A DNA stretch of 64,000 bases from Aquimarina sediminis (GTDB lineage: Bacteria; Bacteroidota; Bacteroidia; Flavobacteriales; Flavobacteriaceae), in contig NZ_POYJ01000003.1 of assembly GCF_002895435.1 (NCBI RefSeq), forward strand, positions 248,001-312,000, in the 5' to 3' direction. Below, in pieces: positions 1-8,251 of this stretch. Position numbers and translations under genes: made by a program. Positions within the stretch are counted from its first letter, which is position 1, and every line of letters begins with the position of its first letter. The notes under the pieces are model-generated. The model saw only the letters and a program-made list of their open reading frames with translations, was not told the origin of the DNA and did not search any database.

Positions 1-1
1 G

Positions 2-1075
2 GCCGATATTTATGAAAAATTAGGAGATACCATTGCAGCCATATCCCATTATGATGAAGCGCTATCTACTGCCATAGAGACAAAAGCATTACCGCAATTA
101 TCCAAAGTATACGAATCCCTTCAAGGGTATTATAGAAGGCAAAAGGATTATCAAAAAGGATATGAGTATCTATTAAAATATAACATCGTAAAAGACTCTT
201 TGTTCAATGAAGAAAAGAAGAAAGAGCTTAAAGAGGTACAAGCAAAATTTGATATCGAAAGTAAGGAAAGAGAAGTGCAACTATTGATCAATGAGAATAA
301 AATAAAAGCTCTTGAAAACAAGAGCCATAGAATTACTCGGATTTTATTAATAATAGGATTATTTGCATTATCAATAATACTATTAACATTGTTGTATGGC
401 TATAGGAATAAGCAGAGAACCAATGGAGTACTTGCCGAAAAAAACAAGGAAATATCGCAAACTCTTAAAGACCGCGAAATATTGTTAAAAGAAGTACATC
501 ATAGAGTGAAAAATAATTTACAGATAGTCTCGAGCTTACTACGCCTACAATATAAGTTTGGAGACCATAAATCATCTGTAGAAATCTTACAGGAAATTCA
601 AAATAAAATACAAGCAATGGCCATAATTCACGAGAGATTGTATAAGTCAAATGATTTATCATTAATTAATCTGGGAACATATTTGGATAACTTATTGAAT
701 TATTTTAAAACAAGCTATGACCTATCACAGCAAAATATTACAATTAGCACAGATGTAGATAATATTAATCTGGATATGGACTATCTGGTTCCTTGTGGGT
801 TGATTGTTAACGAGATTATTGCGAATAGTATTAAATACGCCTTTGAAGAAGATGCAAGTGGTCATATTAGTATAGAAGCTTCTAAAAATGAAGACACCTG
901 TGTACTTATGGTAAAAGACTCTGGAGTTGGTTTTCCCGAAAATTTTGAAATGGAAAATAGCCAGTCTTTGGGGATGCAACTTATACAAGGACTTACCAGA
1001 CAAATTAAAGGTACTGTAGAGATTGATTCTAATCCTGGAGCCTGCTATACCATCAAATTTGATATGATAATGTAA
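2..1075 (+). CDS. TPR-containing sensor histidine kinase, HisKA_2 type (5' end outside window)
   Basis: The frame is open from the first bases of the window, so the gene starts upstream; about 357 residues are visible. The visible N-terminal part reads like tetratricopeptide repeats (YEKLGDTIAAISHYDEAL), followed by a charged coiled coil, one membrane segment (near nt 335-405), and a kinase core. The dimerisation/phospho-acceptor box EVHHRVKNNLQ near nt 490-520 is typical of HisKA_2/HWE kinases. The ATPase domain has the N box NEIIANSIKYAF and the G box DSGVGFP. In this phylum such kinases usually signal to LytTR-type response regulators (family knowledge); none is in the window, so the partner may lie upstream. 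It ends just before a hairpin terminator and an operator with 21-bp repeats. Confidence 0.9.
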   Translation, partial: ADIYEKLGDTIAAISHYDEALSTAIETKALPQLSKVYESLQGYYRRQKDYQKGYEYLLKYNIVKDSLFNEEKKKELKEVQAKFDIESKEREVQLLINENKIKALENKSHRITRILLIIGLFALSIILLTLLYGYRNKQRTNGVLAEKNKEISQTLKDREILLKEVHHRVKNNLQIVSSLLRLQYKFGDHKSSVEILQEIQNKIQAMAIIHERLYKSNDLSLINLGTYLDNLLNYFKTSYDLSQQNITISTDVDNINLDMDYLVPCGLIVNEIIANSIKYAFEEDASGHISIEASKNEDTCVLMVKDSGVGFPENFEMENSQSLGMQLIQGLTRQIKGTVEIDSNPGACYTIKFDMIM

Positions 1076-1079
1076 CTAA

Positions 1080-1110
1080 GAGATTGAATACAATCTCCTT
1101 ACCCTTTTTT
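1080..1110 (+). terminator. Hairpin terminator after the sensor kinase
   Basis: A 7-bp perfect stem GAGATTG/CAATCTC (1080-1086 and 1091-1097) with loop AATA is followed by a T-rich run. It begins 5 nt after the kinase stop codon. Its right flank overlaps the first 21-bp operator repeat at 1100. Confidence 0.65.
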
Positions 1111-1184
1111 TGGGTCAATTCACCAAAAAAATCATAAAATATACCCAATTAATTTAGATGCAGAATCTCATTATATTAATTTTG
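1100..1184 (+). promoter_or_regulatory. Triple 21-bp repeat operator plus TAnnTTTG promoter (copy A)
   Basis: Seen directly: the tetramer YACC occurs at 1100, 1121 and 1142, each exactly 21 bp apart. A match to the Bacteroidota -7 element (TAATTTTG, 1177-1184) starts 35 bp after the third repeat. The lipoprotein gene at 1215 follows. A second copy with the same repeat and promoter spacing lies at 4228-4312. Two-helical-turn direct repeats are the known binding geometry of LytTR regulators; assigning LytTR here is inference. Confidence 0.6.
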
Positions 1185-1214
1185 TCTAAATAAGAAAACA
1201 GAGAAAAATAAGGA

Positions 1215-2384
1215 ATGAGAAACGTAATTAAATTATTAAAAACAGGAAGTGCTATCATAGCTATTAGCCTTATCACAGCCTGTAGTTCTGATGATGATAC
1301 ACCTATTGTGAATCCAGGAAATACAACTGTAGAAGAAATAAAAATAGACGAAGGAAAACTTTCTGCCTTCCCATTATTCGGGATAAACCCTACAGCAATA
1401 GATATTGTAGATCCTGAGATCACAGACAATAAAGAAGTAAAATATGGCGAGATAAAAATTACTGTACCTGCCACGATAACCTTAGACGCAATACGAGCGG
1501 CAATTACATCTTCAGAGCTTAATTTAAGTAAGTTCGAGATTTCTCCTAGTAACGATGTACAGTTATCATACGTCGACGGAAAAGTAAATGTGTATACCAT
1601 TATGAATGCACTAGGCAAAAAAGAAGAGCTATTACACTATAACGTAAGTATTATTAGAGAGGTAGTGCCCGAGCCGGAAACTTTGAAAATAACAGGATTT
1701 AAATTCGAAAAAAGTAAAAATCCAAGCTTGCCAAGTGATATAGAAATGTCTAGAATTATTGAAGACACCGGGTTAGATAAACTATATATATTTGTGCCTG
1801 TAGGAACAGATTTTACAGATTTAATCCCAACAATTACTTATGATGGCACAAAACTGTATTATTATCAGGATTCTTCGCAAACACCTGGTGCCGGTACAGA
1901 ATATCCAGTAGAAGGCCAAAGTATAGACTTTAAATACCCTAAATCTTTTATTTTAGAGGTTAAAGATCGTGATAATGATCAGTTTAGAACAACTACGGTT
2001 ATTGTAGATGTAAAAAACCCTCTTAAAGTAGAAACAGTATCTGTAACAACACCAGACGTAACAGAAGGAGCTTCTCAAACTTTTGAGGTTACAAAATGGA
2101 CAAATCAAGGAAATCATATGCTCGTTTATGGCAAAGCAGATGCCGAGGAAAATCAAGATCCAGCACCTCCTGTAAGAGCGATTAGAATAAGAAGAGAATT
2201 GCCTAGTGTAGGAATGATACCAGGAAATAGTGCCAATGTAAATGTAACTGTAAAAGGAGACACTTACCCAGCCACAACTTACAAAACAACCGCAGTTTTT
2301 TATCCTAGAATAAGATATCATGAAGAAATAGATGACTTATTAGAACCAGCAAAACTTGATATCACTGCTAAGATTGTTAAGTAA
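1215..2384 (+). CDS. Surface lipoprotein with DUF5018-like repeats
   Basis: A 389-residue protein with a lipoprotein signal (lipobox LITAC, Cys23) followed at once by SSDDD, the acidic stretch that in Bacteroidota favours export to the cell surface. The rest is beta-rich. The section from about residue 158 to 266 (pattern FKFEKSKNP ... VPVGTDFTDLIPTI ... SIDFKYPKSFILEVKDRD) resembles DUF5018-type repeats of Bacteroidota surface lipoproteins. No catalytic motif is visible. It has its own promoter/operator (1100-1184) and its own terminator (2525-2555), so it is probably transcribed alone and may be controlled by the adjacent kinase system. The domain name is from memory of the pattern; the lipoprotein call is firm. 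Confidence 0.75.
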   Translation: MRNVIKLLKTGSAIIAISLITACSSDDDTPIVNPGNTTVEEIKIDEGKLSAFPLFGINPTAIDIVDPEITDNKEVKYGEIKITVPATITLDAIRAAITSSELNLSKFEISPSNDVQLSYVDGKVNVYTIMNALGKKEELLHYNVSIIREVVPEPETLKITGFKFEKSKNPSLPSDIEMSRIIEDTGLDKLYIFVPVGTDFTDLIPTITYDGTKLYYYQDSSQTPGAGTEYPVEGQSIDFKYPKSFILEVKDRDNDQFRTTTVIVDVKNPLKVETVSVTTPDVTEGASQTFEVTKWTNQGNHMLVYGKADAEENQDPAPPVRAIRIRRELPSVGMIPGNSANVNVTVKGDTYPATTYKTTAVFYPRIRYHEEIDDLLEPAKLDITAKIVK

Positions 2385-2524
2385 TATTATTTCTGCATAC
2401 TAATTAGTATTTAAAACCATAACCATATTTGATTTTTCAACAGAAATAAGTGTATGTTGATTGTGTATACAATGATTCTGGGTTTAGACTTAGTAAAACA
2501 AATTAATTAAACATGGTTCAATTA

Positions 2525-2555
2525 GAAGAGGAGTATAATAGCTCCTCTTTTTTTT
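2525..2555 (+). terminator. Rho-independent terminator
   Basis: Stem AGAGGAG/CTCCTCT (2527-2533 and 2542-2548) with an 8-nt loop is followed by eight T. It lies 140 nt after the 1215 lipoprotein gene. It overlaps the 5' part of a longer reading frame starting at 2513, which argues that the next gene really starts at 2594. Confidence 0.85.
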
Positions 2556-2593
2556 GTAGCAAATTCTCTCAAACCGTACTTTTTGTTTATCAT

Positions 2594-3997
2594 ATGAAAA
2601 AAACACTTTTACTAGTTTTTATAATTTCCCATATCACTTCTTGTAGTAATGACGATTCAAAATTGATAGAAAATAATGAAACCGAGACTGGTTCAGAAGA
2701 AGTTTTTCAAAAAGGAAGCCTTAATTTTCTTTTTTCCAATGCTTTAATTTCTGATAAATTCAATAACATAGAGAGAGAAAACCCCATAAGTATAATAGAA
2801 TATGATGAGAATAACAACCGAATCAAAACCAACTATTCTAATTTAGAAAACCTATTGATTCAGACCGAGAGTGGTCAAAGTTGGTTTGTAATTCAAGGTA
2901 GTGAAGCTTCAACTGTGATTGAAGTTGAAAATGTAGATTTGAACAATGGCTGGATTACTTTAGGAGAAACTTTTTTAGGGACCTTAAATAAAAATGTAGG
3001 TGCTAAAATAGAGTTTTTTAACCCTTTTATTAATTATAGTATTATAAAGGATCGTCCACTGTTTAATCCTTATCCAACTAATGTTACTGAAGGAATTTTT
3101 AATTACATTCAACCAGGAGGTATTATTGAAAAATCTGATGGAACCTATATCCTCTTAACGCCTGTGGTTTTTGGATTTCACAGAAAAAGGAGTATTTATT
3201 ATGCAACTAGTGATAATTTAGAAGATTGGACTTTTCACGATGAGAAAATTTTAAGCACCAATATGATACCATTTGCAAAAACAAATGGAAATGTATTCTC
3301 TACTGATAACCCATACAAACTAGAAAATGGAAATTTTCTAGTTTTACTCGGGGTACAATTACCAAATAATAATTATACTTCTGCATATATGATTATAGAT
3401 GAAAATCTTAATATTATACAACAACCAAAAGAAATTATGATTCCTGAATGGCATGGAGAAAATCAAAATAGTTTCCCCTTAGCTTTAACAAAATTCGAAA
3501 ATAAATTCAGAATACTTTTTCATAGAAGAAATTCAAATTTTGTAGATAGAGAAATTCATGAAGTAATTACTACTGATCTATTTGATGCCTTAGAATTTAA
3601 TAACAGTATTATATCTTCTAGATTAATACATAAAGGGACTAATAGTACTGGTTACTTAAGAGGTAAAGCTGACGATGCATCATATATTAAGTACAATTCA
3701 GAATTATATATATTACTAGGTAGTGAAGAAATGGCTTCAAATTATTTAACCTCAAATAATAGAGAATATGGCTTAATGAACTGGAATGGAAACAAGTGGA
3801 ACCATGATAGCAGAAGTCCATTATTGATAAATCCTGTACAGTTACATAACAAATACCCTATTTATGATTGGGCTTGGGATCATTTGGGTGCTTTTGCATC
3901 ACCAATTATAAAAAACGAAACGCTATATATCTATATGGCATTTGGCACAGATAATCCGGATTATTTTCTTTCTGGAATCAAAATACCGTTAAATTAA
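2594..3997 (+). CDS. Lipoprotein with possible GH43-like beta-propeller
   Basis: The frame is open from 2513, but that segment covers a terminator hairpin. The ATG at 2594 gives a proper lipoprotein signal (MKKTLLLVFIISHITSC, Cys17) followed by SNDD. The mature part has repeated short motifs such as YYATSDNLEDWTFHD, FENKFRILFHRR and LYILLGSEE. These resemble blades of five-bladed propeller glycosidases (GH43/GH117 type), in which SxNLxDW is common. I cannot identify the catalytic acids with confidence, so the enzymatic call is inference only. The protein is 467 residues and probably exposed at the cell surface. No polysaccharide-utilisation partner (SusC/D) is nearby. Confidence 0.6.
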   Translation: MKKTLLLVFIISHITSCSNDDSKLIENNETETGSEEVFQKGSLNFLFSNALISDKFNNIERENPISIIEYDENNNRIKTNYSNLENLLIQTESGQSWFVIQGSEASTVIEVENVDLNNGWITLGETFLGTLNKNVGAKIEFFNPFINYSIIKDRPLFNPYPTNVTEGIFNYIQPGGIIEKSDGTYILLTPVVFGFHRKRSIYYATSDNLEDWTFHDEKILSTNMIPFAKTNGNVFSTDNPYKLENGNFLVLLGVQLPNNNYTSAYMIIDENLNIIQQPKEIMIPEWHGENQNSFPLALTKFENKFRILFHRRNSNFVDREIHEVITTDLFDALEFNNSIISSRLIHKGTNSTGYLRGKADDASYIKYNSELYILLGSEEMASNYLTSNNREYGLMNWNGNKWNHDSRSPLLINPVQLHNKYPIYDWAWDHLGAFASPIIKNETLYIYMAFGTDNPDYFLSGIKIPLN

Positions 3998-4227
3998 TAC
4001 TATTTTCGAATGAAATAGAATTCATCAATTTACAAATTATGATTGTTAATGCTTCGCTTTTCTTTATTAGCCAAAGATATACCGCTACAAACTGATATAA
4101 GCATTATTCTAATAAAGTAAAGAGATAAAAAATGACAAGAGTTATTGTCTCTTTAAAAGATAAGTTATATCAGAATTGGCGTAAATATAATAAGATAACT
4201 TAGCTCAAAATCCTGATTATTTATGCT

Positions 4228-4312
4228 CACCATCAATAATCAATAGCTCACCAAATAAATGATAAGGTACACCATATTAATTTAGAAAAGGAGCCCCATA
4301 CTATTAGTTTTG
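4228..4312 (+). promoter_or_regulatory. Triple 21-bp repeat operator plus TAnnTTTG promoter (copy B)
   Basis: CACC occurs at 4228, 4249 and 4270 (period exactly 21 bp). A TAGTTTTG box lies at 4305-4312, again 35 bp after the third repeat. From the second repeat onward, 53 of 73 positions match copy A (from 1121) without gaps by hand alignment. No protein-coding gene follows within 500 bp. Confidence 0.6.
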
Positions 4313-4317
4313 CCTCG

Positions 4318-4613
4318 ATAAATTTATAGAAAAGGATAATGACCCGATTCAGTGAATTGGCATAAATTACCCCAAAACAAGATCTTACAAAGAAAGGATT
4401 TTTTTAATGTTTGTAAGATTAAGTAGTACAACCAAAACCATTAATTAATATCATTTTTTATGAAGTTACCGTTTCGACCATATTAATATTTTGCCGATAG
4501 CAAAAAACGGCTTGAGTTAATTTATTTTTTATTCCAAATCAAAATCTTCTTAGGAAGGCTAAGTAGTTTTAGTATGGTTGATGAGTAGAGGGGCATTTAC
4601 GCCCCTCTTTTTT
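4318..4613 (+). ncRNA. Candidate non-coding transcript or remnant of a decayed gene
   Basis: The segment runs from the predicted start downstream of the copy-B promoter to a strong terminator. An RBS-like AAAGGATA precedes an ATG at 4339, but the frame closes after 8 codons (MTRFSELA). Other frames are 8 to 13 codons. It contains a perfect 10-bp stem, ATCTTACAAA (4382-4391) with TTTGTAAGAT (4410-4419). It may be a small RNA or the leftover of a lipoprotein gene once served by the duplicated promoter; the sequence alone does not decide. Confidence 0.3.
4587..4613 (+). terminator. Strong Rho-independent terminator without an upstream gene
   Basis: Perfect 8-bp GC-rich stem AGAGGGGC/GCCCCTCT (4587-4594 and 4601-4608), loop ATTTAC, then a T run. 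No open reading frame precedes it for about 590 bp. Confidence 0.85.
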
Positions 4614-4727
4614 GTTGATGTGGTAAAGTATCTCTTCTTGTTACACTCATTACTTGATGATCTTAGGTCGGTTTCTTGTTTTATAGGGTACATGATATTA
4701 CTGCATATAGTAACCGCTACTCGTATT

Positions 4728-4800
4728 CCCCCCTTTTTTCAGGGGTAGCAAAATTCACTATAAAGGGGGTTCTGCTACACAGCATATCGCTCTACATTTG
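4728..4800 (+). promoter_or_regulatory. Overlapping inverted repeats and TAnnTTTG box upstream of 4871
   Basis: CCCCCTTT (4729-4736) pairs with AAAGGGGG (4762-4769). Overlapping this, GTAGCA (4745-4750) pairs with TGCTAC (4773-4778). A TACATTTG box (4793-4800) fits the -7 consensus and lies 70 bp before the next start codon. No good -33 element was found. Confidence 0.4.
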
Positions 4801-4870
4801 AAGTATAATTATAAACAAGGTTTTGACAGCGTGAATGAACCTTTTATCAAAAACAAAAAAGAAGTAAAGT

Positions 4871-5281
4871 ATGGGACTTAAAGAAAAAAGATTCACTAAA
4901 GCATTTCAAGAAGAAAAATTTCCTGTATTAAAAGGAGAAATTGATCAAGTACTGGGGTTTGAAATTCCTATGGAGATAGAATGGAATGCTCTTTTTGAAG
5001 ATAGATTTATGCACCTATATAATGAGACGTATCCAAAGATTTATTTTCTACCTCTTATCAATTCGTTCAAAGCCATTACACAAGATGAGTTAGGTAAAGA
5101 AGCACTTACTGAAGGTCTTAAAAAAATTGTGATTTGTAACACCAGTGATCATCATAATCCAGAAAGAGCATACAGTTTTATAGATGGAATTCTTACTGTC
5201 GATTTTAGCCCAGTACTTAATGCAGATCAGGTAGATCAGCGTGTAGAAGTATTGCAGCAAATTCTAGAAAATGCTTTGTAA
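4871..5281 (+). CDS. Protein of unknown function, paralogue of the N-terminal half of the 5791 gene
   Basis: A 136-residue soluble protein without a signal peptide or membrane segment. I do not recognise the family. It aligns along its whole length with residues 1-140 of the protein at 5791. Shared blocks include EDRF-HLY, PKIYFLP, a GLKK segment, HNPE and LNAD. It therefore represents a stand-alone copy of that N-terminal domain. The two copies flank a third small gene (5367), suggesting a local duplication. Soluble pairs of this kind sometimes occur in immunity or effector-neutralising cassettes, but nothing here shows that role. Confidence 0.75.
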   Translation: MGLKEKRFTKAFQEEKFPVLKGEIDQVLGFEIPMEIEWNALFEDRFMHLYNETYPKIYFLPLINSFKAITQDELGKEALTEGLKKIVICNTSDHHNPERAYSFIDGILTVDFSPVLNADQVDQRVEVLQQILENAL

Positions 5282-5366
5282 TTAATAGTAAATATATCTA
5301 TAACCTCAATTGTAGAAACGTAATATCATAAACAGTATTTCTGCAATTGCCTTAATACTAAACAAA

Positions 5367-5666
5367 ATGGAAAATGAATACCTAAAAGAATTCAGAACAC
5401 AATCGATAGCAGAGATAACACATCTTGCATACACCAGTAAGTTTCGTGTAGTAGTTGGAGTTTCTTTAGCAAGTGGTTTGTATCTCGAAGGAAGTATTAT
5501 AGATATCGCTCTAAATGAAAAACAAGGATACAATATTTGTTTTGATCAACCTCAAAACGGGATTACCTATTTCTCAACCAATAGTATTATTGCAATAACA
5601 ATAAGGCAACCTTTGTCTACAGCAACCATAGCCAATGAGACGAGAAATACAATGCTATCGTGTTAG
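5367..5666 (+). CDS. Small protein of unknown function, possible Sm/SH3-like barrel
   Basis: A 99-residue protein without export signals. After an N-terminal helix (residues 1-22) it has a run of alternating hydrophobic strands (FRVVVGVSLASGLYLEGSII, then KQGYNICFDQ, then GITYFSTNSIIAITI), then a polar tail. The strand order (long strand pair, short strand, closing strand) recalls an Sm/Hfq-like or SH3-like barrel; this is a visual inference without motif support. It sits between two paralogous genes on the same strand, 85 nt after the first and 124 nt before the second. Confidence 0.6.
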   Translation: MENEYLKEFRTQSIAEITHLAYTSKFRVVVGVSLASGLYLEGSIIDIALNEKQGYNICFDQPQNGITYFSTNSIIAITIRQPLSTATIANETRNTMLSC

Positions 5667-5790
5667 AGTAACCTAGTATGATTTTGGTGATAAATACAAT
5701 GTATAAACATATTGATTAAAAAAGTACTGTAACAAGTCATAATAAAAAATACAAATACAAAAAAGCATATAAAAGATACTGCACAAAAGT

Positions 5791-6912
5791 ATGGGGGGAA
5801 AAGAAAAAAGTGCTATTCAAGAATTTAAGAATGAGCAATTCCAAGAGTTAAAAAATAGAATTAACAAAGCTGCAGGTTTTGATGTGGTATTAGAGGTCGC
5901 GTGGGATACCCTAATAGAGGATCGTTTTTCCCATTTATATCATGATAGCTTCCCAAAAATTTATTTTTTACCGATACTTGAAGCATTTAATACTATTTGT
6001 ATTGATAAGTTAGGACAAGAGTTGTTAAAAGATGGACTAAAAAAAGTAACTATCATAAATAATGATAACTACCATAATCCAGAAAAAGCAATCACTTTTA
6101 GCAATGGAGTACTGACTATAGATCATAGTCCAATTCTAAATGCAGATAAAATCGAAGATCGAACGAAACAAATAGTTACTCTTTTAGAAAATAACCTAGA
6201 AGAAGTTAGTCCAGCAATACGCGAAACGTTAGCTTCTCAAGAAGAAAAAACAGTTAGTATAGATGAGCTACATAACCAATATTTGGCTTTATCATATGAG
6301 AAACAATGCCTTTTTGCAGATATGGTAGGAGAGTCCTCTTGGGAATTTAATATGGCAACAGGAACGGTGACTTTTGGAGAGCAGGAATTTCCTGTACAAA
6401 TGTTGGCTACTTATTCAGAAAAAGAAAAATCATGGTTATGGGCATGGGGAAATAAACAAAGTGGAATTCCTGAACGTTTATTAAAAACGGCTATAGAGCT
6501 TAAAGATATAGGAAACGAAAAAGATATTGAAGATTTTTACACTTCAAAAATAGATTGTAATGAAGATCCGGGGCATTTTTATGGAGCATTAGCTAGCGCA
6601 CTAACCAACTCTAGCTGCTATTGTCAATTAAGCTTTAAAGGATTGAAAGTATATGTGTTGATAAAAACGGAAGTGTTGGATACAAAAGCGTTACAAGACA
6701 CCTCTCTAATCATTTCTAATTTTACAAAAATGATAGCTACTATAGAATGTTCTCATAAACATGCGCTTTACCATTATTTACAACAAAAAGGGTTTGATGT
6801 AAGATTAACAGATAATAATGTTTTTGCTGTAAAAGGGGAGGATCAAATACTAGGCATATTTGATCTTAAGGGACGTCTTGTAAAAATATCTAATTCATTG
6901 ATGACGGTGTAA
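5791..6912 (+). CDS. Two-domain protein: N-terminal unknown domain plus DUF6882-like domain
   Basis: 373 residues, cytoplasmic by sequence. Residues 1-140 are homologous to the 136-residue protein at 4871. From about residue 160 a second domain begins, with YEKQCLFADMVGESSWEFNMATG, then LATYSEKEKSWLWAWGNKQSGIPE. That pattern of a short helix, a beta-hairpin and a W-x-W-A-W-x-N core is what I associate with DUF6882. The C-terminal 90 residues (KGLKVYVLIKTEVLD ... GFDVRLTDNNVFAVKGEDQ) form a third segment I do not recognise. Function is unknown. A strong terminator (7083-7121) closes the cluster. Confidence 0.7.
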   Translation: MGGKEKSAIQEFKNEQFQELKNRINKAAGFDVVLEVAWDTLIEDRFSHLYHDSFPKIYFLPILEAFNTICIDKLGQELLKDGLKKVTIINNDNYHNPEKAITFSNGVLTIDHSPILNADKIEDRTKQIVTLLENNLEEVSPAIRETLASQEEKTVSIDELHNQYLALSYEKQCLFADMVGESSWEFNMATGTVTFGEQEFPVQMLATYSEKEKSWLWAWGNKQSGIPERLLKTAIELKDIGNEKDIEDFYTSKIDCNEDPGHFYGALASALTNSSCYCQLSFKGLKVYVLIKTEVLDTKALQDTSLIISNFTKMIATIECSHKHALYHYLQQKGFDVRLTDNNVFAVKGEDQILGIFDLKGRLVKISNSLMTV

Positions 6913-7082
6913 TGCCGCAAAGAAATATATGAAATATCGATCAGTATATTACATCAGATCTGGTAAAATAACCCCAGGAAATTATCATTGTAGCCTGGGG
7001 ATATAAATACAGGATGTATTGATCATATTATTAAAAGACTCGACAAGTAGAGTAACCCAAGTTTTTTTTATTGTTGTTTAGT

Positions 7083-7121
7083 AAGGCATTAAGATACTTC
7101 TGTATTTTGATGCCTTTTTTT
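7083..7121 (+). terminator. Long-stem Rho-independent terminator
   Basis: AAGGCAT (7083-7089) pairs with ATGCCTT (7110-7116). The stem continues inward with two G-T wobbles to about 15 bp around a TTCT tetraloop, and is followed by T7. It lies 170 nt past the 5791 gene. A separate 7-bp stem CCCCAGG/CCTGGGG (6972-7000) without a T run lies between. Confidence 0.85.
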
Positions 7122-7193
7122 GGTAGCTCATTAATGTTCTTTATAATGATCAGGCTTGGATAGTAAGGGTGCCTAAAATAAAAATTACACTAA

Positions 7194-7688
7194 TTACTTG
7201 TACCTGTAAACATCATGTGGACCAAAATCTAATAGATGAATAGTTTTGTCATATGTGGCTCCAAGGCGTTTTGCTAGTGACACTGATGCTGTATTGCTAG
7301 GATCTATATAACTGACTAATGACGGCAATTTCAAAGTGTTTAAAGCATATTTTTTTACAGCAAGTCCTGCCTCTACGCCAAATCCTTTTCCCTGTGCTTT
7401 AGGAAGTAACCAATATCCAAGTTCGGGTTCGGGCCAAGGATCTGATTTCCATAATCCGACCGTTCCAATTAATTGATGTGATTCTTTTTCTTCTATTGCC
7501 AAGTAAGAAAAACCATTTAACTCATAATGTCCTATATAGGTAGCCATTAATCTCCAGGCTTCTTCAGCGGTTTTTACATTTCCTACATATTTTGCATTTT
7601 TTTCATCACTATAAAAGGCTGCGACAGCATCAAAATCATTTTTGATCCACTGTCTGAAAATCAATCTATCTGTTTCTAAACCTATCAT
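7194..7688 (-). CDS. GNAT family N-acetyltransferase (RimJ/RimL-like)
   Basis: 164 residues. The start LETDRLIFRQW and the acetyl-CoA pyrophosphate loop QGKGFGVEAG (motif A, Q/RxxGxG/A) are characteristic of the RimJ/RimL-type GNAT fold, as is the later SNTASVSLAKRLGA. Such enzymes acetylate protein N-termini or small amines; the substrate cannot be told. Its ATG directly abuts the stop codon of the VOC gene (TAAATG), so the two are co-transcribed and probably translationally coupled. Confidence 0.9.
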   Translation of the reverse strand: MIGLETDRLIFRQWIKNDFDAVAAFYSDEKNAKYVGNVKTAEEAWRLMATYIGHYELNGFSYLAIEEKESHQLIGTVGLWKSDPWPEPELGYWLLPKAQGKGFGVEAGLAVKKYALNTLKLPSLVSYIDPSNTASVSLAKRLGATYDKTIHLLDFGPHDVYRYK

Positions 7689-8114
7689 TTATTCATTTTT
7701 ATTATTATAACACACAAACTCTACAATATTTCCCTCTGGGTCTTTTATAAAAATAGATTTCCATTGTACCCATTCAAAATATTCTTCTACACAGTCTATA
7801 TCCAAAGATTGTAGTCGTTCGAGAACATCTGAATAATCCTTTTTGTCAATCTCTAAAGCAAAATGATGTAAGCTGGTATGTTGTTGTTTTATATCATCTC
7901 GTACCTTATCAAAAGCATCTGCATTAGTTTTGGCAAATAATGCTAGTACTTGGGTATGCCCATTATAGCCTTCTGCAATCTTGAAAAAAGTAAAATCTTT
8001 TGTTTCATTAAAAAGTTCTAAGCCCACGATATTTTGATAAAACTGTTTCATTTTATCCATGTCATTAACTCGTAAAACAATTTCACCTAATCCTTTTACT
8101 TTATTTTCAATCAT
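7689..8114 (-). CDS. VOC family (glyoxalase/dioxygenase-like) protein
   Basis: 141 residues, one vicinal-oxygen-chelate module. It opens with the beta strand LGEIVLRVNDMDKMKQFYQNIVGLELF, and the second half has HHFALEI and the closing strand FIKDPEGNIVEFV. Possible metal ligands are the His in LHHFALEI and the Glu in IVEFV. Families with this shape include glyoxalase-like, antibiotic-resistance and dioxygenase proteins; the substrate is not predictable. It is the first gene of a two-gene unit with the GNAT gene. Confidence 0.88.
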   Translation of the reverse strand: MIENKVKGLGEIVLRVNDMDKMKQFYQNIVGLELFNETKDFTFFKIAEGYNGHTQVLALFAKTNADAFDKVRDDIKQQHTSLHHFALEIDKKDYSDVLERLQSLDIDCVEEYFEWVQWKSIFIKDPEGNIVEFVCYNNKNE

Positions 8115-8251
8115 AATTATTGTTTTATTACTTACAAGCTTCTATATCTCTTATATCTATCAATGGTCGAGATTTAGTATAGTGATTTCCTCTATTGTAA
8201 ATATAATGCATTGGGATATTAAAAAAAATGACCTATGATTTTTTGCAGATA

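Larger units (their letters stand above)
3998..4870 (+). other. Long intergenic region with regulatory module, hairpins and orphan terminator
   Basis: This 873-bp stretch has no convincing protein-coding gene. It holds a 23-codon frame at 4132 (weak), the copy-B operator/promoter (4228-4312), a candidate non-coding transcript (4318-4613) ending in a strong terminator, and a set of inverted repeats with a TAnnTTTG box (4728-4800) that probably drives the gene at 4871. Confidence 0.7.

Noticed and set aside
1954..2321. Antisense frames inside genes (for example within the 1215 lipoprotein, purH and mreB)
   Set aside because: They lie fully inside well-supported genes, show codon-shadow composition rich in Ser/Cys/Tyr, and have no domains.
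2513..2593. Upstream start for the lipoprotein at 2594
   Set aside because: The segment spans a Rho-independent terminator and would place 27 residues before a perfect lipoprotein signal.
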